From positions 56,714,543 through 56,778,542 of the forward strand of contig CM026390.1 in the NCBI GenBank assembly GCA_014843695.1: a stretch of DNA of 64,000 bases. Reading direction: 5' to 3'. Positions 23,597 to 36,900 of this stretch are shown here, piece after piece (positions within the stretch are counted from its first letter, which is position 1; the number at the start of each line of letters is the position of its first letter). The position numbers were made by a program, and so were the translations under genes. The DNA comes from Archivesica marissinica (lineage: Eukaryota; Mollusca; Bivalvia; Venerida; Vesicomyidae). Below the pieces are notes generated by a model that saw nothing but the letters and a program-made list of their open reading frames with translations, was not told where the DNA came from and made no database searches.

Positions 23597-23779
23597 CTGC
23601 AAAATACAAATTTTAATACATAAATAAATATTGTGGAATGAATAAATGTATTAAAGCATTCTTTTAATTCAAGCAGATATTATTTTTCCAACTTCTACAA
23701 TTACATGAATATACCGGTAGGTCATAAATTATACTTGAAAAAAAGAGCCCTAAGCTGACTGTAATTATTATTATTCATA

Positions 23780-25215
23780 TAGATAGTTTATTTTCAATTC
23801 CATTAGGCTTAAAAGCCCATGAGGATAATGTATGCATGATATAAATGAACAGACAGTAAACAATGCATGCATGTTAATAACTGATTTAACTAAATGGAGA
23901 AGGTTACAGAATTATTTTGAAATGTTTCAATGTACACTGAGTATAAATTCGTGCAATGTGAATCTAAATATAACGGACTTTGAGAAAACATGCATATATA
24001 CATGGCGTATGACATAACTATTATTTTCAAATAATTAATTTATTTTTACCCTTTACCTTTGTACATGCAAATTTACAATGTTGTAATGAATAAAATAAAA
24101 TAATGGAAATAATGGAAATATTACTCCAAAATCTAGTTCCAACACTAGTTAGTTAACCTGTATCGAAAGGAAAAGGCCAACTTGTTGGATAACTCAAAAT
24201 ACTTCTATAGATTTAACATATGGACATATGTTATTTTTAAATATTAAGATTAACTTAGTTATTTTAATATACCAACCTTTTCGAAACAAAACAAAAGGTT
24301 AACATATTAAGTATTTTACAGCAATAATGGTGCAAATTTTATATTAATAGGCAACTAGTACTGAGCTTTAATATAACCGGAGTTTTATTTCCACTCTACC
24401 AAAATGCTACACATACAGCCATTGACTGTGACTAATTTTATATCATATACTATTTACATTTCTATTGCTATACAGGTTATCATTTCTAAGTGAAAACGCT
24501 TTATGAACAAACATTCCTAAATTTCTAATGACCGTTTTATTCTCATTTTTTATTAATTCGATGAACTTGATCATATTTGGACGTCTCCAGAATTTAACAC
24601 TAATAAACTGTTTTCTCAAATCTGTAAATACCGGACATTCAATGGGACAAAATGATATTCATCTTCAATGACATTACAAACCTGACATTTCCTTTCATTT
24701 ATAGGTGTATGTATTGGTCTATTCCATCTACCTGCTTCAATATGTACTCTATGAGAAGATACCCTTAATCTAGTGAGACACTGGCAAAATTAATTCATGT
24801 TAAAACACTCTAAATATGGTTGGAATTGAAAACATGAAACAGTTTTATAAAATAAAGCTCTACTTGAATTATCAATCCTACTATTCCAATTTTGTATAAA
24901 CTGGTCTTTTAATCGTTGTTTGACAACATGCAAAAATAAATCGACATTACCAACATTTTGTTGTAACCAAGTATCATAAAAACCTAGGGTACATAATAAA
25001 TGTTTTACTGATGAACACCAATTAACTTTATTTGGTGAGTTTTCAAAACCAGACATTAACATTTTATAAACTCTAGACACATATTTGTTTTCATTTACAT
25101 TGTTGTAATAATGAATTACCGTACAGGATTTTCTACCGAGCTCCCCATATACAAAATCATTTTGTGTTGTCTTCTTAACACCCAATAACTTCTTACAAAA
25201 TATATATACAATCTA
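23780..25215 (-). mobile_element. 3' fragment of a LINE, same family as 16.8-17.9 kb, broken
   Basis: On the minus strand the frame 25185-24790 reads KKTTQNDFVYGELGRKSC and similar. After a stop at 24790 it continues in pieces with GRWNRPIHTPINERKCQVCN and VIEDEYHF, matching the C/H region of the first copy. The 3' end carries AATAAACTATCTATATG near 23780, the same terminus. Stops and frameshifts show it is dead. Confidence 0.75.
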
Positions 25216-26201
25216 ATAATCATAATTTCTTTCAGTTTTGAAAGGTCTTGTTCTGTTCTGTTGATTTGTCCCACCTCCACCCAAATAAAACAACACTATA
25301 TAATTATATATATTCATGTTGCCATCAGTAGTACAGATCAAACTGATCCAGTTGCCATTATAATGTTTGAATACTCCGCCTCTGACTCCAAAAATACAAT
25401 ATCATAAATGTTGACAATACCAAAACACATTTACCTGTAGAAAATCACAAAACTATTGTCTAGTATTTAAAAGTTTCAATTCCAATGTAGTAATGTTTAA
25501 TTTAAATATATCTTAAAGCAAACAGCACAAGATTGAGCTTCCTATTCCAACAGCTATCTATTAAACACTGTCCTGGGTTATTGTAAATTTGATTGTTGAA
25601 TCAAGTGAACGGAAGAATGGTTTGTTTTCTGATCTGTGGGTACCTGGAGACCCATAGCAACAATGGAGAAAGTAGATATAAGGTGCTTACTTATTGATCA
25701 GGCCAGATTAGCCACTATTCTATGTAACAATTGTTCTCTATGTAATAAACATAGAAACAATACTTAAGTTTATTGCGATACCGGTTTGCATTGTTAATGT
25801 TGCGACATTAAAATGAAAGGAATTCATTCTGGTTCATGATTACATGTACTATAATAAACCTGAATGAATATAAGTAACAAAAGTAGTGTAAGTATGATCA
25901 TCGGCCCGTTCTCATTACATAATTATGCCTGCTTTATTTTTTGGTACAGGTGTGACATATCGTGAATCTTGAGTTGGAACTACTGGTTTCAAAACTGTGA
26001 AAATTGGCTTAACAATGCATTAAATGATTTATATAAATGTGTAGAACACAGTCACTTGTATTACTAGTTGTGCTAGTTTTGAGTGCCCATACTTATTCTT
26101 TCAATCTGAATCATGGTATCTTTTCTATCTCATAGACTCATGATGCACACAATATAACAATTAATCTTTGAGCAATTACTGTGAAAAAGATCCTTTGAAA
26201 T
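25216..26201. other. Intergenic sequence between tektin-3 and NUBP1
   Basis: No gene or repeat is recognised. Confidence 0.5.
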
Positions 26202-26460
26202 TGTTGTGTTTGTTTTACCTTTATTTACCGGCATTACCAGTTGCCCATGTGAACGACGTCGCCTAAAGAGATTAGTCATTTTAGAGGATAGTGCAATGGT
26301 AGAGACAGAGACCCATTACAGAGTCTCCTCTGGTTCTTTTATGTGCACGGTGTAATTGAGCACCGACACAAAACTTTGGTTTAAAGTCTCATCTGAAATA
26401 CTATATTAGTCATTTTAGCATGGTATAGCGGGTATCGATACTGCAACACTTGCATTACAA
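26202..26460 (-). mobile_element. SINE family C, diverged
   Basis: It retains TTACCGGCATTACCAGTTGC, GAGACCCATTACAGAGTCTC and CTCTGGTTCTTTTATGTGCA. The tRNA-like head is degraded. Confidence 0.75.
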
Positions 26461-26529
26461 GGGATAACTATTGTACTGGTTGATCCAGACCATTGCTTAA
26501 AATATAAACTGTAATTTATTTTATTTCGT

Positions 26530-26633
26530 GGAAGACGTGATAGCGTAGTGGATGTGCGAATGAGGTCTCGAGAGTGATTAATATAAGTTGAAAGAACTTG
26601 TTTCGAAATCGAGCTAAAATAAATTTGTATAAA
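26530..26633 (+). mobile_element. SINE family A with internal deletion
   Basis: GGAAGACGTGATAGCGTAGT joins directly to AATGAGGTCTCGAGAGTGAT; the B box and body are missing. Confidence 0.75.
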
Positions 26634-26841
26634 ATAATTTATTTAACAGCGATTGCGAAACAAGTTACAACAACTTATATTAATCGCTCTCGCTCTGAAA
26701 GTGTATATGTGGTAATTCAGAGTACACGGAGAAAACCCAACTGTCCGATATGGCGACAACCATTCTATCTCACATTCTTTCTGGTCTGAGGATTTAAGTA
26801 ATAACCGAGGGTTACAGTGGTAAGAAGCGAGTGTGCTAATT
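26634..26841 (-). mobile_element. SINE family D, diverged
   Basis: It has the minus-strand tail ATTAATATAAGTTGTTGTAA and a core with ACAGTTGGGTTTTCTCCGTG. Its head end meets the head of the next copy. Confidence 0.7.
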
Positions 26842-27088
26842 GGCTGTCCGATTAGTGCAGTGGTTAGCATGCTCGGTTCTCACCAATCCAATCCGGGTTC
26901 GATCCTCGGACCGGGAAGTATGTGAGATGGTATGGTGGTCGCCAGATCGGACAGGTGGGTTTTCTCTGGGTACTCCGGTTTCCTCCCACACGAATGACCA
27001 CATATACGCTTTCATTCGCGCCAACGAGAGTGATTAATATAAGTTGTTAGAACTTTCTTCGCAATCGTTGTAAAATAAATAAAGTTAA
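26842..27088 (+). mobile_element. SINE family D, full length
   Basis: The head is GGCTGTCCGATTAGTGCAGT, the B box CGGGTTCGATCCTCGG, the core TCTGGGTACTCCGGTTTCCT and the tail AAAATAAATAAAGTTAAACT. Confidence 0.85.
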
Positions 27089-27251
27089 ACTTTAACCATT
27101 GCTTACATTACAAAGAAGTAAAACTGTTAGGAAAAATACTCGGATAATGGACAAGTTTTCTGCACACCGTACATAGTCATATGATACATTCACCACATTT
27201 CAATTTGTAGATTTCAATTCAGATGTTGTCAGAATTTGTACGATTGAAGAA

Positions 27252-27358
27252 CACAGGCACAAGACACAAACATTTTTATTTTTGGCCTATACAGGCTATA
27301 GTCATATATTAAGTAATGACCATATGGCAAAAACAAAAAATTGTGTCTTGTGCCTGTG
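27252..27358. mobile_element. 107-bp MITE with 18-bp perfect inverted ends
   Basis: CACAGGCACAAGACACAA at the left is exactly reverse-complemented at the right. The interior is AT-rich. No coding sequence is present. Confidence 0.7.
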
Positions 27359-27742
27359 ATTAAGAATATGCCATCAGAAAAGGACAACTGACTGAAATAA
27401 TGACTGAAATCAAATAAAAGTTAGCGTTGCATGGGCAGATACAGTTGACAGTTTCAGAAAGGCCATTAATTGTTCAGATCCAGATACACAAACACACGCA
27501 CACACACACGGAACATCATTAAATTTAAAGACATTAAATTTATAACATGATCAAAAATTAACTGAACTATGCTACAGAACCCTAATTCAGATAGCGTCTA
27601 TATCTGAATAATCTTATAATCTGCTTAGCTCATGATAATAATATCTTCCATTTACCAATAATGAGTTTTGTTGACTATCTATCTATCTAAAATGACAAAT
27701 ACTTCTGTGGATATTTTCATGTGTCGACTCCTCAATTGCCAA

Positions 27743-27780
27743 CCAATAAGATGGCTATGTTTGGAAATTTACCGGGCAAC
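27743..27780 (+). promoter_or_regulatory. Possible NUBP1 promoter motifs (CCAAT, ATGGC, X-box-like)
   Basis: A CCAAT box (27743-27747), an AAGATGGC resembling a YY1 site (27748-27755) and TTTACCGGGCAAC (27768-27780), one base off an RFX X-box, cluster about 100 nt upstream of the NUBP1 ATG. These are short motifs that occur by chance; no transcription start is known. Confidence 0.25.
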
Positions 27781-27872
27781 AACAATGACAACAAGCGTCC
27801 ATCGGTTTGGATGATCGCAACGCAAAATCCAGTCTACCAAGAACGACTACTCTAACTGCAAAATTGCCCATC

Positions 27873-27903
27873 ATGGCGGACGTATCAGTAAATGTCCCAG
27901 AAC
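27873..27903 (+). CDS. NUBP1: NUBP1 exon 1 (start codon)
   Basis: The sequence CCATCATGG gives a usable start context. The exon encodes [10 protein letters not shown] plus the first base of His11 and ends at GAAC/GTAAGC. Short first exons ending just before the Cys motif fit NUBP1. The start is supported by length and phase, but N-termini of this family are not strongly conserved. Confidence 0.8.
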
Positions 27904-30900
27904 GTAAGCACTTATGTTGATTTTAATGTTTATTGATTAAATGACAGGTTTGATTATGTGTCAATTTGAATAAATAAGTTTTCATTGATGTTTTAAAGGC
28001 AAGCTAAATACATTCGTTAATAAAACAAAGTCGTGAAAACCAATATTGTAGTTGAATATCTGTCATAACTCATGTTATTGAGACTTGAAGTTTAACTTGA
28101 AGTATTTGTTTACCTTAGATACTCCGCTTGAATTTGTGCTGTACAAGCGATATGTTCTACGCAGCGTCAATTTAATGTTTATAGGAATGAGTTTAGAAGT
28201 AGATTATTAACTGGTTGGAGACTGCCCCAGTTTGAATGAATGTTTTATTCACCTGTTCACATCCATTGAATGTCAAACACCCGGCACTAGTGACACTGAT
28301 AGTCATGTATTCCTGAACAGACTAGTCAACATAAGAACAGTTTATGAGGTGTCTTGCTCAAGGACATTACATACATGCCATGCCCTAGTATCAAAGCTGG
28401 GATCCCTCAGACATAAGTGATAACTCGTATATCCGACTGGACCTCTAGTAGTACTCTTAACACTAACAGACATATCATTACATTATCAATGAATACGGTC
28501 CAATGAGTATATAAATTATTGCATAACACAGAATATGATTGGCGTATAGTATTCATTGATAATGATATATATATTACATCAACTGCTAGAGGTCATCGAT
28601 ATAAATATAAACCACTTGTGCAGACCTAGACATGTTTTCCTGGGCAGGCTTAGCCAACCTAATGAAGTGGTTAACCAGAACTAAGCAATGTGTGTGAGGT
28701 GCCTTGCTGATGGACACTACATACATGTACATGCTGTGACTAGTATCAAACCAGGAATCGATCAATTTAAAATCCGAAGCTCTACACTGGACAACAACGT
28801 CTACTTGCATTCGTAGAGTTTTGTTTCACAAAGAGTAATTAATCACTGGAACATAGTCTTACACTATCATCAGGTTTTTAAGTCATAGATAACTTTTAAG
28901 TAATACATTTCCTGATATGATAGTATGATGATCACTAGGGATTGTGATTTTGGCATTCGATTGATCTTCCGAACAAATGTTCGCTAATTTCTGATTTGCA
29001 GCAATGTGAGGTAGCATCATTTCCAATTGAAAATGGCGGCTTGGTAGAATTATATAAATGTGTCGTCTACTGTTAGCTTTTTATAAAGGCAGGGTCTTTT
29101 GTTAGCCTGATAATTATAAACATTGAGCATTCATGTAGGGGTTAGCTGTGGGCGCAAACAGCACCAGTCAAAATCATTACATACGGCTTGTGTTGTTGTT
29201 CAAATACTACGGCATCAAAGTAGTTGATATGGGTGTCCGATGAATCTAAGATTTCACTGTATGGGAAAGTTATTAAATAAACAATCTTAAAATTTCAAGA
29301 ATTTTAATTATCCAACTGTTGTCAAACACAATCATTTTAATGGCTTCCGATGGAACCAGCGTTGCCAGAACGTCCAGAACTTTCCATTTGACTTGCGCCA
29401 CTTGCGGATATGTCAGTTCATTTCTACCCCGCCATTATAGGATTACAGTGTGGGTCCATTTTTTCCAGCAAATATGATTTCCTTTCATGCTACTATTGCT
29501 ACTTCCTGTAACTATGATGCACCAGGCCTGCTCTTTTGTGTTTGAATGTTAATTGAATAGCTATAATTATGATTTTGCTGAAGGGTAGGCCCTATTGACA
29601 TTTTATTTGACAAAAATGCCACTTTTGATATATTGGAATATACCATCTAGGCATCATCTTGCATTCAATCCATCATAACCCAGTTTAGAGATTCCACACT
29701 CAATGTCCTTATTGTAAGAGTAACCTCTGATGTATTGTAAGAGCAACTCTGTAACCTCTGATGTAATGCAAAGAATCAGTAGTTGATCTGATGAAAGATG
29801 TGCAATTATATAATTAGGTCAGAAAAAGGACTGGGTGGATTTATTAGACTAGGTAATCCAGACTTCATGTTTAGCTCTTTATGAACTTTTAGCCACTGTT
29901 TTCTGTGCACTGATTTATGTATAGATTGCTTGGAGTAAGAAATTGCAACATTTCTTCAACAGCCTTTAAGCTTGTATGGGAATAGGTAATGACAAATAGG
30001 TCAGTCAATATGGCAGGACATTTATAAAATATTGCCTTCTCTACCCATTTGGGGTACTGAATTCCTACTTTTTCTAATAGGTAAATAAAGTTTTCATTGA
30101 CATTGTCAAGATGCGACAGATGTGTTGTTTGTTTTTTATACAATTGAAATGCGTAATTTATCAGATGTTTTGACTTTGATGTATTGAAAACATAAATCGT
30201 TAAATGTACACAATTGTCTAGATTTGCATAATCTGGGGGATTTTAACACATTTTGTCCTCAGCTGGACCTCAGAGTAAAATCAATGACTTTTTCAAGCAA
30301 ACATAAAATCTGTGTTTAGTTTCAGACTGATATATGTATACTGTATAGTTATATGTATTAAAAAGAAGTTGAATTTTCAATGCTTTGAGTCAGTTTTTTT
30401 TAAATATTTACCGAAAGTACAATTGTACATAGGACGCCATTCTGTATACTCTATATTCAAATCAGTATGAGCTACCGACTATAAACTGACTATTCACGCA
30501 CTTCCAGACTTCAAAAAGTTCAACTTCCCTAGAACAACAACCTCTCTACAACAACCAATCTCTATTGTATCCGGATGGTGTTTGCTCTAGAGAGGTTTGA
30601 CTGTACATGTATGTGCTTAGTTAAAACGTCAAACTATGTTTAGTTTATGCAAATTTATTTTTAGCTCGATTGCGAAACAAGTTATTTCAACTTATATTAA
30701 TCACTCTCGAGACCTCATTCCTGATGGAGTCCATCGCCACGAGGGAGAGAGAAGAAGCAACGTGGAATTTAAATGCCTTGCCTAAGGGCACAATCGTAAC
30801 GACTCCAGCGGGGTTCGAACTCCGGACCTTTCGCACCTGAAGCGAACGCACATCCACTGTGCTATCACGACTTCCACTATGTTTGAATGTTACTTTCTAT

Positions 30901-33900
30901 GAATAAAGAATTTAGTACTTTAGTCATACTTTACAGATTGTCCTGGTACTGACAGTGAAGAAGCCGGCAAAGCCAGTGCATGTCAAGGTTGCCCTAGCCA
31001 GGATGTGTGTACAAGTATACCAAAGGGTCCTGACCCAGGTATGTTCCATAATAGCCCCATGTCTCTCCAAACATGTACCTCCATTCAATACTGTGTCAAA
31101 TACTTGTCTACACCATCCATGACATATTGTGCCAGTAATTTTAATTGGCACTTGGATACCCATCCCATATCGTTTACAGAGCAATATTGCTTCTATTCCT
31201 GTCACATCTTTTCATGTTTCACTAACACAGTATTTGTATTTAGCCGCTGAAGGAAATTTTATTGTGCCTTGATTGCAATGAATGACCTGATATCAGTTTT
31301 ACTCTGAAGACAAAACAACAATCGTGTGTTCAACTGAATGTTATCACTAGTATCTAATCTCACTGGCAGGTAATGCAGGTGCTAATGGATGAAACATCTG
31401 TGATTGCGTGAGTATTACATTTATTTATCGTCGCTACCGGTTGCCCATATGAGCGACGCCTCCTGAAGAGATTTGTCATTTTAGATTTTTGGAGGATAGT
31501 GAAATGATACAGAGAGAGACCCATTCCAGAGTCTCCTCTGTTTCTTTTACATGCACGGTGTAAAGTACCGACACGAGACCTTGGTTTAACGTCCCATCTG
31601 AAAGCCTGTTAATTTTATTAGGGTCAGACAGTGGATCGAACCTGCGATCCCTGGATTACCAGTCCAGCGTATTAACCACTGGACTACAGATCCGTCTATT
31701 CTATAAAATGAGGTATATTTTCAGAAAATGTTCCCATATATTGTGACCTGTCATATTTCCTTGTTAATGTTTAACCTAAATGTTAACTCTGTCCTATCAG
31801 TATTTAAAATGAAGATGCCCCCTGGTATCCATATCCAGATTAAAGGTTCACATGTATTTATTTATTTGTACACTACCCAGTATCTACATAGACTAGTCTG
31901 CCCCTGTGATCGAATGGTTACGGTCTCTTACTTGTATATCACTGTAACCTATCATCACTGATGGTCACGGGTTCGAGCATTGCTCAGGTCGTGTCTCATT
32001 TATATGAAAAAGTTGACAGTTTCTTACGGAGGTTGGTGCACCAAGTACTGGTTACCATAACCGCTGGAGCCTGCCCAGGAAAGGTGTTGTTAGGTAATTA
32101 ATAGAGCCCAAAATGGTGCTGATGCAGGCGCATAGCCCAAGCAAACCAAAATTAGTACTCAAATAGCAGCGGGAACCTGTAACTATGTACTGTTCAAGGC
32201 AATGTATTTGCTTTTATTCAACGTTAGCATGTCTGTATCGTTTCAGCCATAGCAGAAGTGGCAGACAAGTTGCGATCAGTAAAGCACAAGATAATCATTC
32301 TCTCGGGAAAGGGAGGGGTTGGTAAAAGCACATTCACAGCCCATTTGGCACATGGCCTCGCTGCTGATGAAGAGAAACAGGTAAAATATAACCATGTTTA
32401 ACTTTCATGCACACCTTCAAAATTTAACCTCTCTATTGTTGGCTTGTAGCATTGTACGCCATATATTATAATACTATTCTAGCATGCAATATCTATGATA
32501 TTTGTTTATCACTTGAATATACATCCATTATGTCGAATTCCGTCGGATAAAATACTTTGACATAACCGAAGTTTGACTTAACGAAATTTAATATAAACAG
32601 ATCCAGTTATATGTAAAATGAGTGTCTGAAACGGGACTTTGATCGGACTTCGAGATAAATTCGACAAAGCCGACTTTGTCAGAACGGATGTAGACTGTAG
32701 GTGTTATCTACTGTACTGTTCTTCACAAATGTCAATTTCCATTTTCCTAGATCACTATGCTCGGCTGTTTTGATACAAGCACTTTGCTTTACTCTTATTA
32801 CAAGAAGTGATTAATCCCTTATCGATTAGAAAAATTGAATACAAACATCTTGAATTCATTCACTATCAGAATGTGTCTGTTAAACTATTCTAGATTATTA
32901 TCTATGTCCATGAGCTGCGTGAGCATTAAATTATTTTCCTTCATGTCATTAATGTTTAACAAAAACAGCTGACCTCGATGCCGTGTGTACACAATTGCAT
33001 TTGTGTGTGTGTTTTACATTTTATTTATCATCGCTACCGGTGGCCCATATGAGCGACGCCTCCTGAAGAGATTAATCATTTCAGATTTTTGGAGGATAGT
33101 GCAATGATACAGAAAGAGACCCATTCCAGAGTCTCCTCTGGTTCTTTTAGTGCACAGTGTAAAGCACCGACACGAGACCTCGGTTTAACGTGCCATCTGA
33201 AAGACTGTTAATTTTATTAGGGTCAGCCGGGGGGATCGAACCTGCGTTCCCTGGATTACCAGTCCAGCGTGTTACCACTGGACTGCAGATCCGTCTGTAA
33301 TAGCATTTGTGGTATCACACTTGTTTATATGCACCATATGTCAGATTTGTGTGTGAACTTAATTGGAATCTTTCATGAGTGAAAAAGGTAACTACCAAGA
33401 ATAGGTTGTGAAGAGAATGGTTTTCAGGGCTGGAACTAAGAGGGCTGCGTTGGAGCTGTCTCATTTCTCCTTATTCTGAACTGGGGGAAAACGTTTTGTA
33501 ATATAGAACATACATGTATTTGGGACACTTGATTGGGTCAACACATTTCTGCCTCCTATCCCTGACCATCTCCCTTATATCACTGAACATTCCCTTGTAT
33601 GCACAAATCTTCCTTAGTATACATGAAACTTCCATAGTATGCATGAAACTTCCCTAGTATGCATGGAACAGCCCAAGTATACACGAAACTTCCCTAGTAT
33701 ATATGAAGCTTCCCTGGTATACATGATGCTTCCCTAGTATACATGAAGCTTCCCTAGTATTACATGAAACTTCTCTAGTATACATGCTACTTCCCTAGTA
33801 TGCATGAAACTTCCCTAGTATACATGAAGCTTCTCTAGTATGCATGACTCTTCCCTAGTATACATGATACTTCCCTAGTATTACATGAAACTTCCCTAGT

Positions 33901-36900
33901 ATGCATGATACTTCCCTAGTATACATGATACTTCCCTAGTATACATGAAACTTCCCTAGTATACATGAAACTTCCCTTGTATACATGAAACTTCCCTAGT
34001 ATAAATGAAACTTCCCTAATATGCATGAAACTTCCCTAGTATACATAGTGTATACAAATTTATGTTAGCTCGATTTTAACAACTTTCTATTAATCGTTCT
34101 AGAGACCTCATTCCTGATGGAATCCATCGCTATGAGGGAGAGAATGTAAGTGCCCTTGCCTTGTATACATGATACTTCCCTAGTATACATGAGGGAGAGA
34201 ATGTAAGTGCCCTTGCCTTGTATACTTGAAACGTCTTCCTAATTTGAAGGTCTAGCAACAGTTCTTGTGCTGCATCTGGGCAAATTCAGCAGATGTGAAT
34301 ATTTTGATACCTCATATTTCTATATGAATGTGAAACTGGGTCAAATACTTTCTTTCATGTGAGGAAGCTTACTAGCTGGGCTTGTGGAAAGTCATATTTT
34401 TCTACCCGGGTGCCCACTCGTGCCTGATATACTGCTTGGATGGGCAACTTGAATGTTGCCTCGCAGCTGGAGAGGCGCCGATTGACCTAGCAGGCCTCGA
34501 CAATTTTTTAATTTCTTACTCGTCCTCAGGGCCTCCGCTGTCTATCGCCACTGGCGCCAATTTTGGCAAAAGTGGCTCCAAATATTCGAAAGTGGCGAAT
34601 ATGTATGGCGCCATGATTTAAGTGACCCGAAAATTCGTTCTCGAGTCGCGCGTACCACGAGTCGCAGGGCACAGAAAAGTCGATAACCAGCCCAATCAAT
34701 GCACGGTCAAGATTGTTTATTGCTCGTTAGTGGGATATGAATGACAGGATGTGAGAAGATAATTGGGTAAGTATGCTCGATCAATTAGTTAAGAAAACAC
34801 GTGGCATCATGTATATTTGAAGTGGGCCGTGGATACAACAAATAACAACAATTACGGCACAATTTTGATGATAAAGAAACCGACCAGAATGTTTACAGCA
34901 CTCGACAAATTCGGCCGTTTTGATGATCTCTTAATTACCATGATCCTAACACATGTGAGGAAATTGATTGTTTATTGATTAATTAAGCTGATAATTGCCT
35001 TCCTGCCTAAATCTCTTTAAAATGTCCAAGCAAATTTTAAAATGTATCAGTTTTCATCATGGCTTCTAAGCGACCTTTAGATGAGTGTTACACTCCACCT
35101 TCTAAAATTACAAAGATAGTAGTTACAAATTCACCCGTTAGAAAGTTTAACCAATCATGGAAATTAGACCGGCCTTGGCTACGCTATGACCCTAAATCGA
35201 AACAAATGTTCTGTGATATCTGTATCAGTGCTCAGTGTTCGAATTCATTTGTGACTGGGTGTAATGTGTTAAAAAAGGAATCTGTGACTAAACATCAAAC
35301 AAAAAACAAATGTAAGAAATTTTAATATCTGAATTATATGTGCGAGTTGGAAAATCTCAAAGCTATCTGCGGAAAATTACTAAGTCACTGTAACATTCGA
35401 CTGGATTACCAATACTTCGGTGCCTATTCAGTATAAAGTTTGCAGTATACAATATTGATGGCTAGACCAGGGGTCTTTCGATTTTCAACTTTTCAATAAT
35501 TTCTGCTTGCCCAGCAGTGAAAAATCACGTTTCTTGCAATTGACATTTTGTGTCTGTGATTCGAAAGCCACACCAGGTTATTAACTTGTCCGTGAATACG
35601 TTTTATTATTATATTACGGACTTGTGTCATTGGGTTTTATAGCACAATGAATTATATTTAAGCGTGCTCGACTATACAGATAATCTATCTTCTCGTAAGA
35701 GACACAGTGAACTGAATCAGTAGTTGAATCTATTTATAGACACGCACCTGTTAAATGAAACTCATAGTGGTTTATAGACGGTTGTTCTCTGAATAAGATC
35801 AATGTATGTATATGGGGGGGGGGGGGGGCGGGGGGGGGGGGTGTCTGGCGCACGGTAAACGTGAAAGTTCTTAATGCTTGTCAACATATTCGGTCAATTT
35901 AATTTAGTAAGATAAGATTATAATATTCAATGAAATGATCTTTTGAAAGATGTAAATTCAAATGCAGAAATCACAGAATGCAAATGTTTATGATTTTATT
36001 TCCAGAACATGAAACTGCCGCAAAAGCTGTTGAGCTCAGGTTGTCGATGAAAACCGCCCGGGACAAAGCGCTTGATAAAAGTGAACATGCGATAACTACG
36101 GTCATGAAGAATGTATACTTCTGTGCCAAAGAAGACATTGCTAACGCCATCGTCCCCAAGCTCAACAAGTTCATGTTGTACCAGGTACAGTATTTGTCGA
36201 GAAATGAATGATAATCCGATAAAATGCAATAATAACATATTTTAGCTCGATTGCAAACAAGTTCCTATAAGTTATATAATCACTCTAGAGACCTCATTCC
36301 TGATGCATCGCCACGAGGGAGATAGAAGAGGCAATGCTGGAAGTGCTGCTTTTCTGTAAAATACACACCCTGTCAAATAATATCAATTGTGCATGTTGTT
36401 TTTGATGGGGAGTGTATTATGAGTGTTTCTTTTTTTCACAGGGTGTCACACAACTGGCAGACCTGAGGGTTGATGGACACACCACCTACGAACATTCAAC
36501 ATCAATAAACGACTTCCAGTCATGTATGGCATCTGTGATAGAGGACAATATGATTGAAAAAGTAAAGAAAAGTGTGAAATTTAGTCTGATATTTGACGAG
36601 AGCACCGATGTCTCTGTTCACCAGAACATGATTATGTTTGTAAGAATCCTGGAGTCGGATGACCTTGGATATGTTGCCCCAAGTACATACTTCTTTGGTA
36701 TTGATAGTCTAGCCCGGGCCAACTCTGAGTCAATTTTCAATAAGGTTAACGAGATGTTGCATGCCAAAGGCATCAGTTTGTCCAATCTTTGTGGTGTGAG
36801 TACTGATGGTGCAGCGGTTATGCTGGGTCATAAGTCTGGTGTTGTTACAAGGTTAAAGAATGAGGTTCCAGGTGTATTGGCCACACACTGTATTGCCCAT

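Noticed and set aside
22758..23609. Tektin-3 start at the upstream Met (23609)
   Set aside because: A good acceptor at 23597-23600 separates it from the family-like MEYLGQTQ start.
27768..27780. RFX X-box suggesting cilia-type control of NUBP1
   Set aside because: One mismatch to the consensus and no second motif; kept only as a low-confidence note.
29889..30143. 84-codon minus-strand frame
   Set aside because: Looks protein-like in places but no family is recognised; lies antisense in NUBP1 intron 1. Listed only within the intron description.
34382..34621. 79-codon plus-strand frame
   Set aside because: It crosses the left ends of both hAT elements, so it is not a conserved unit.
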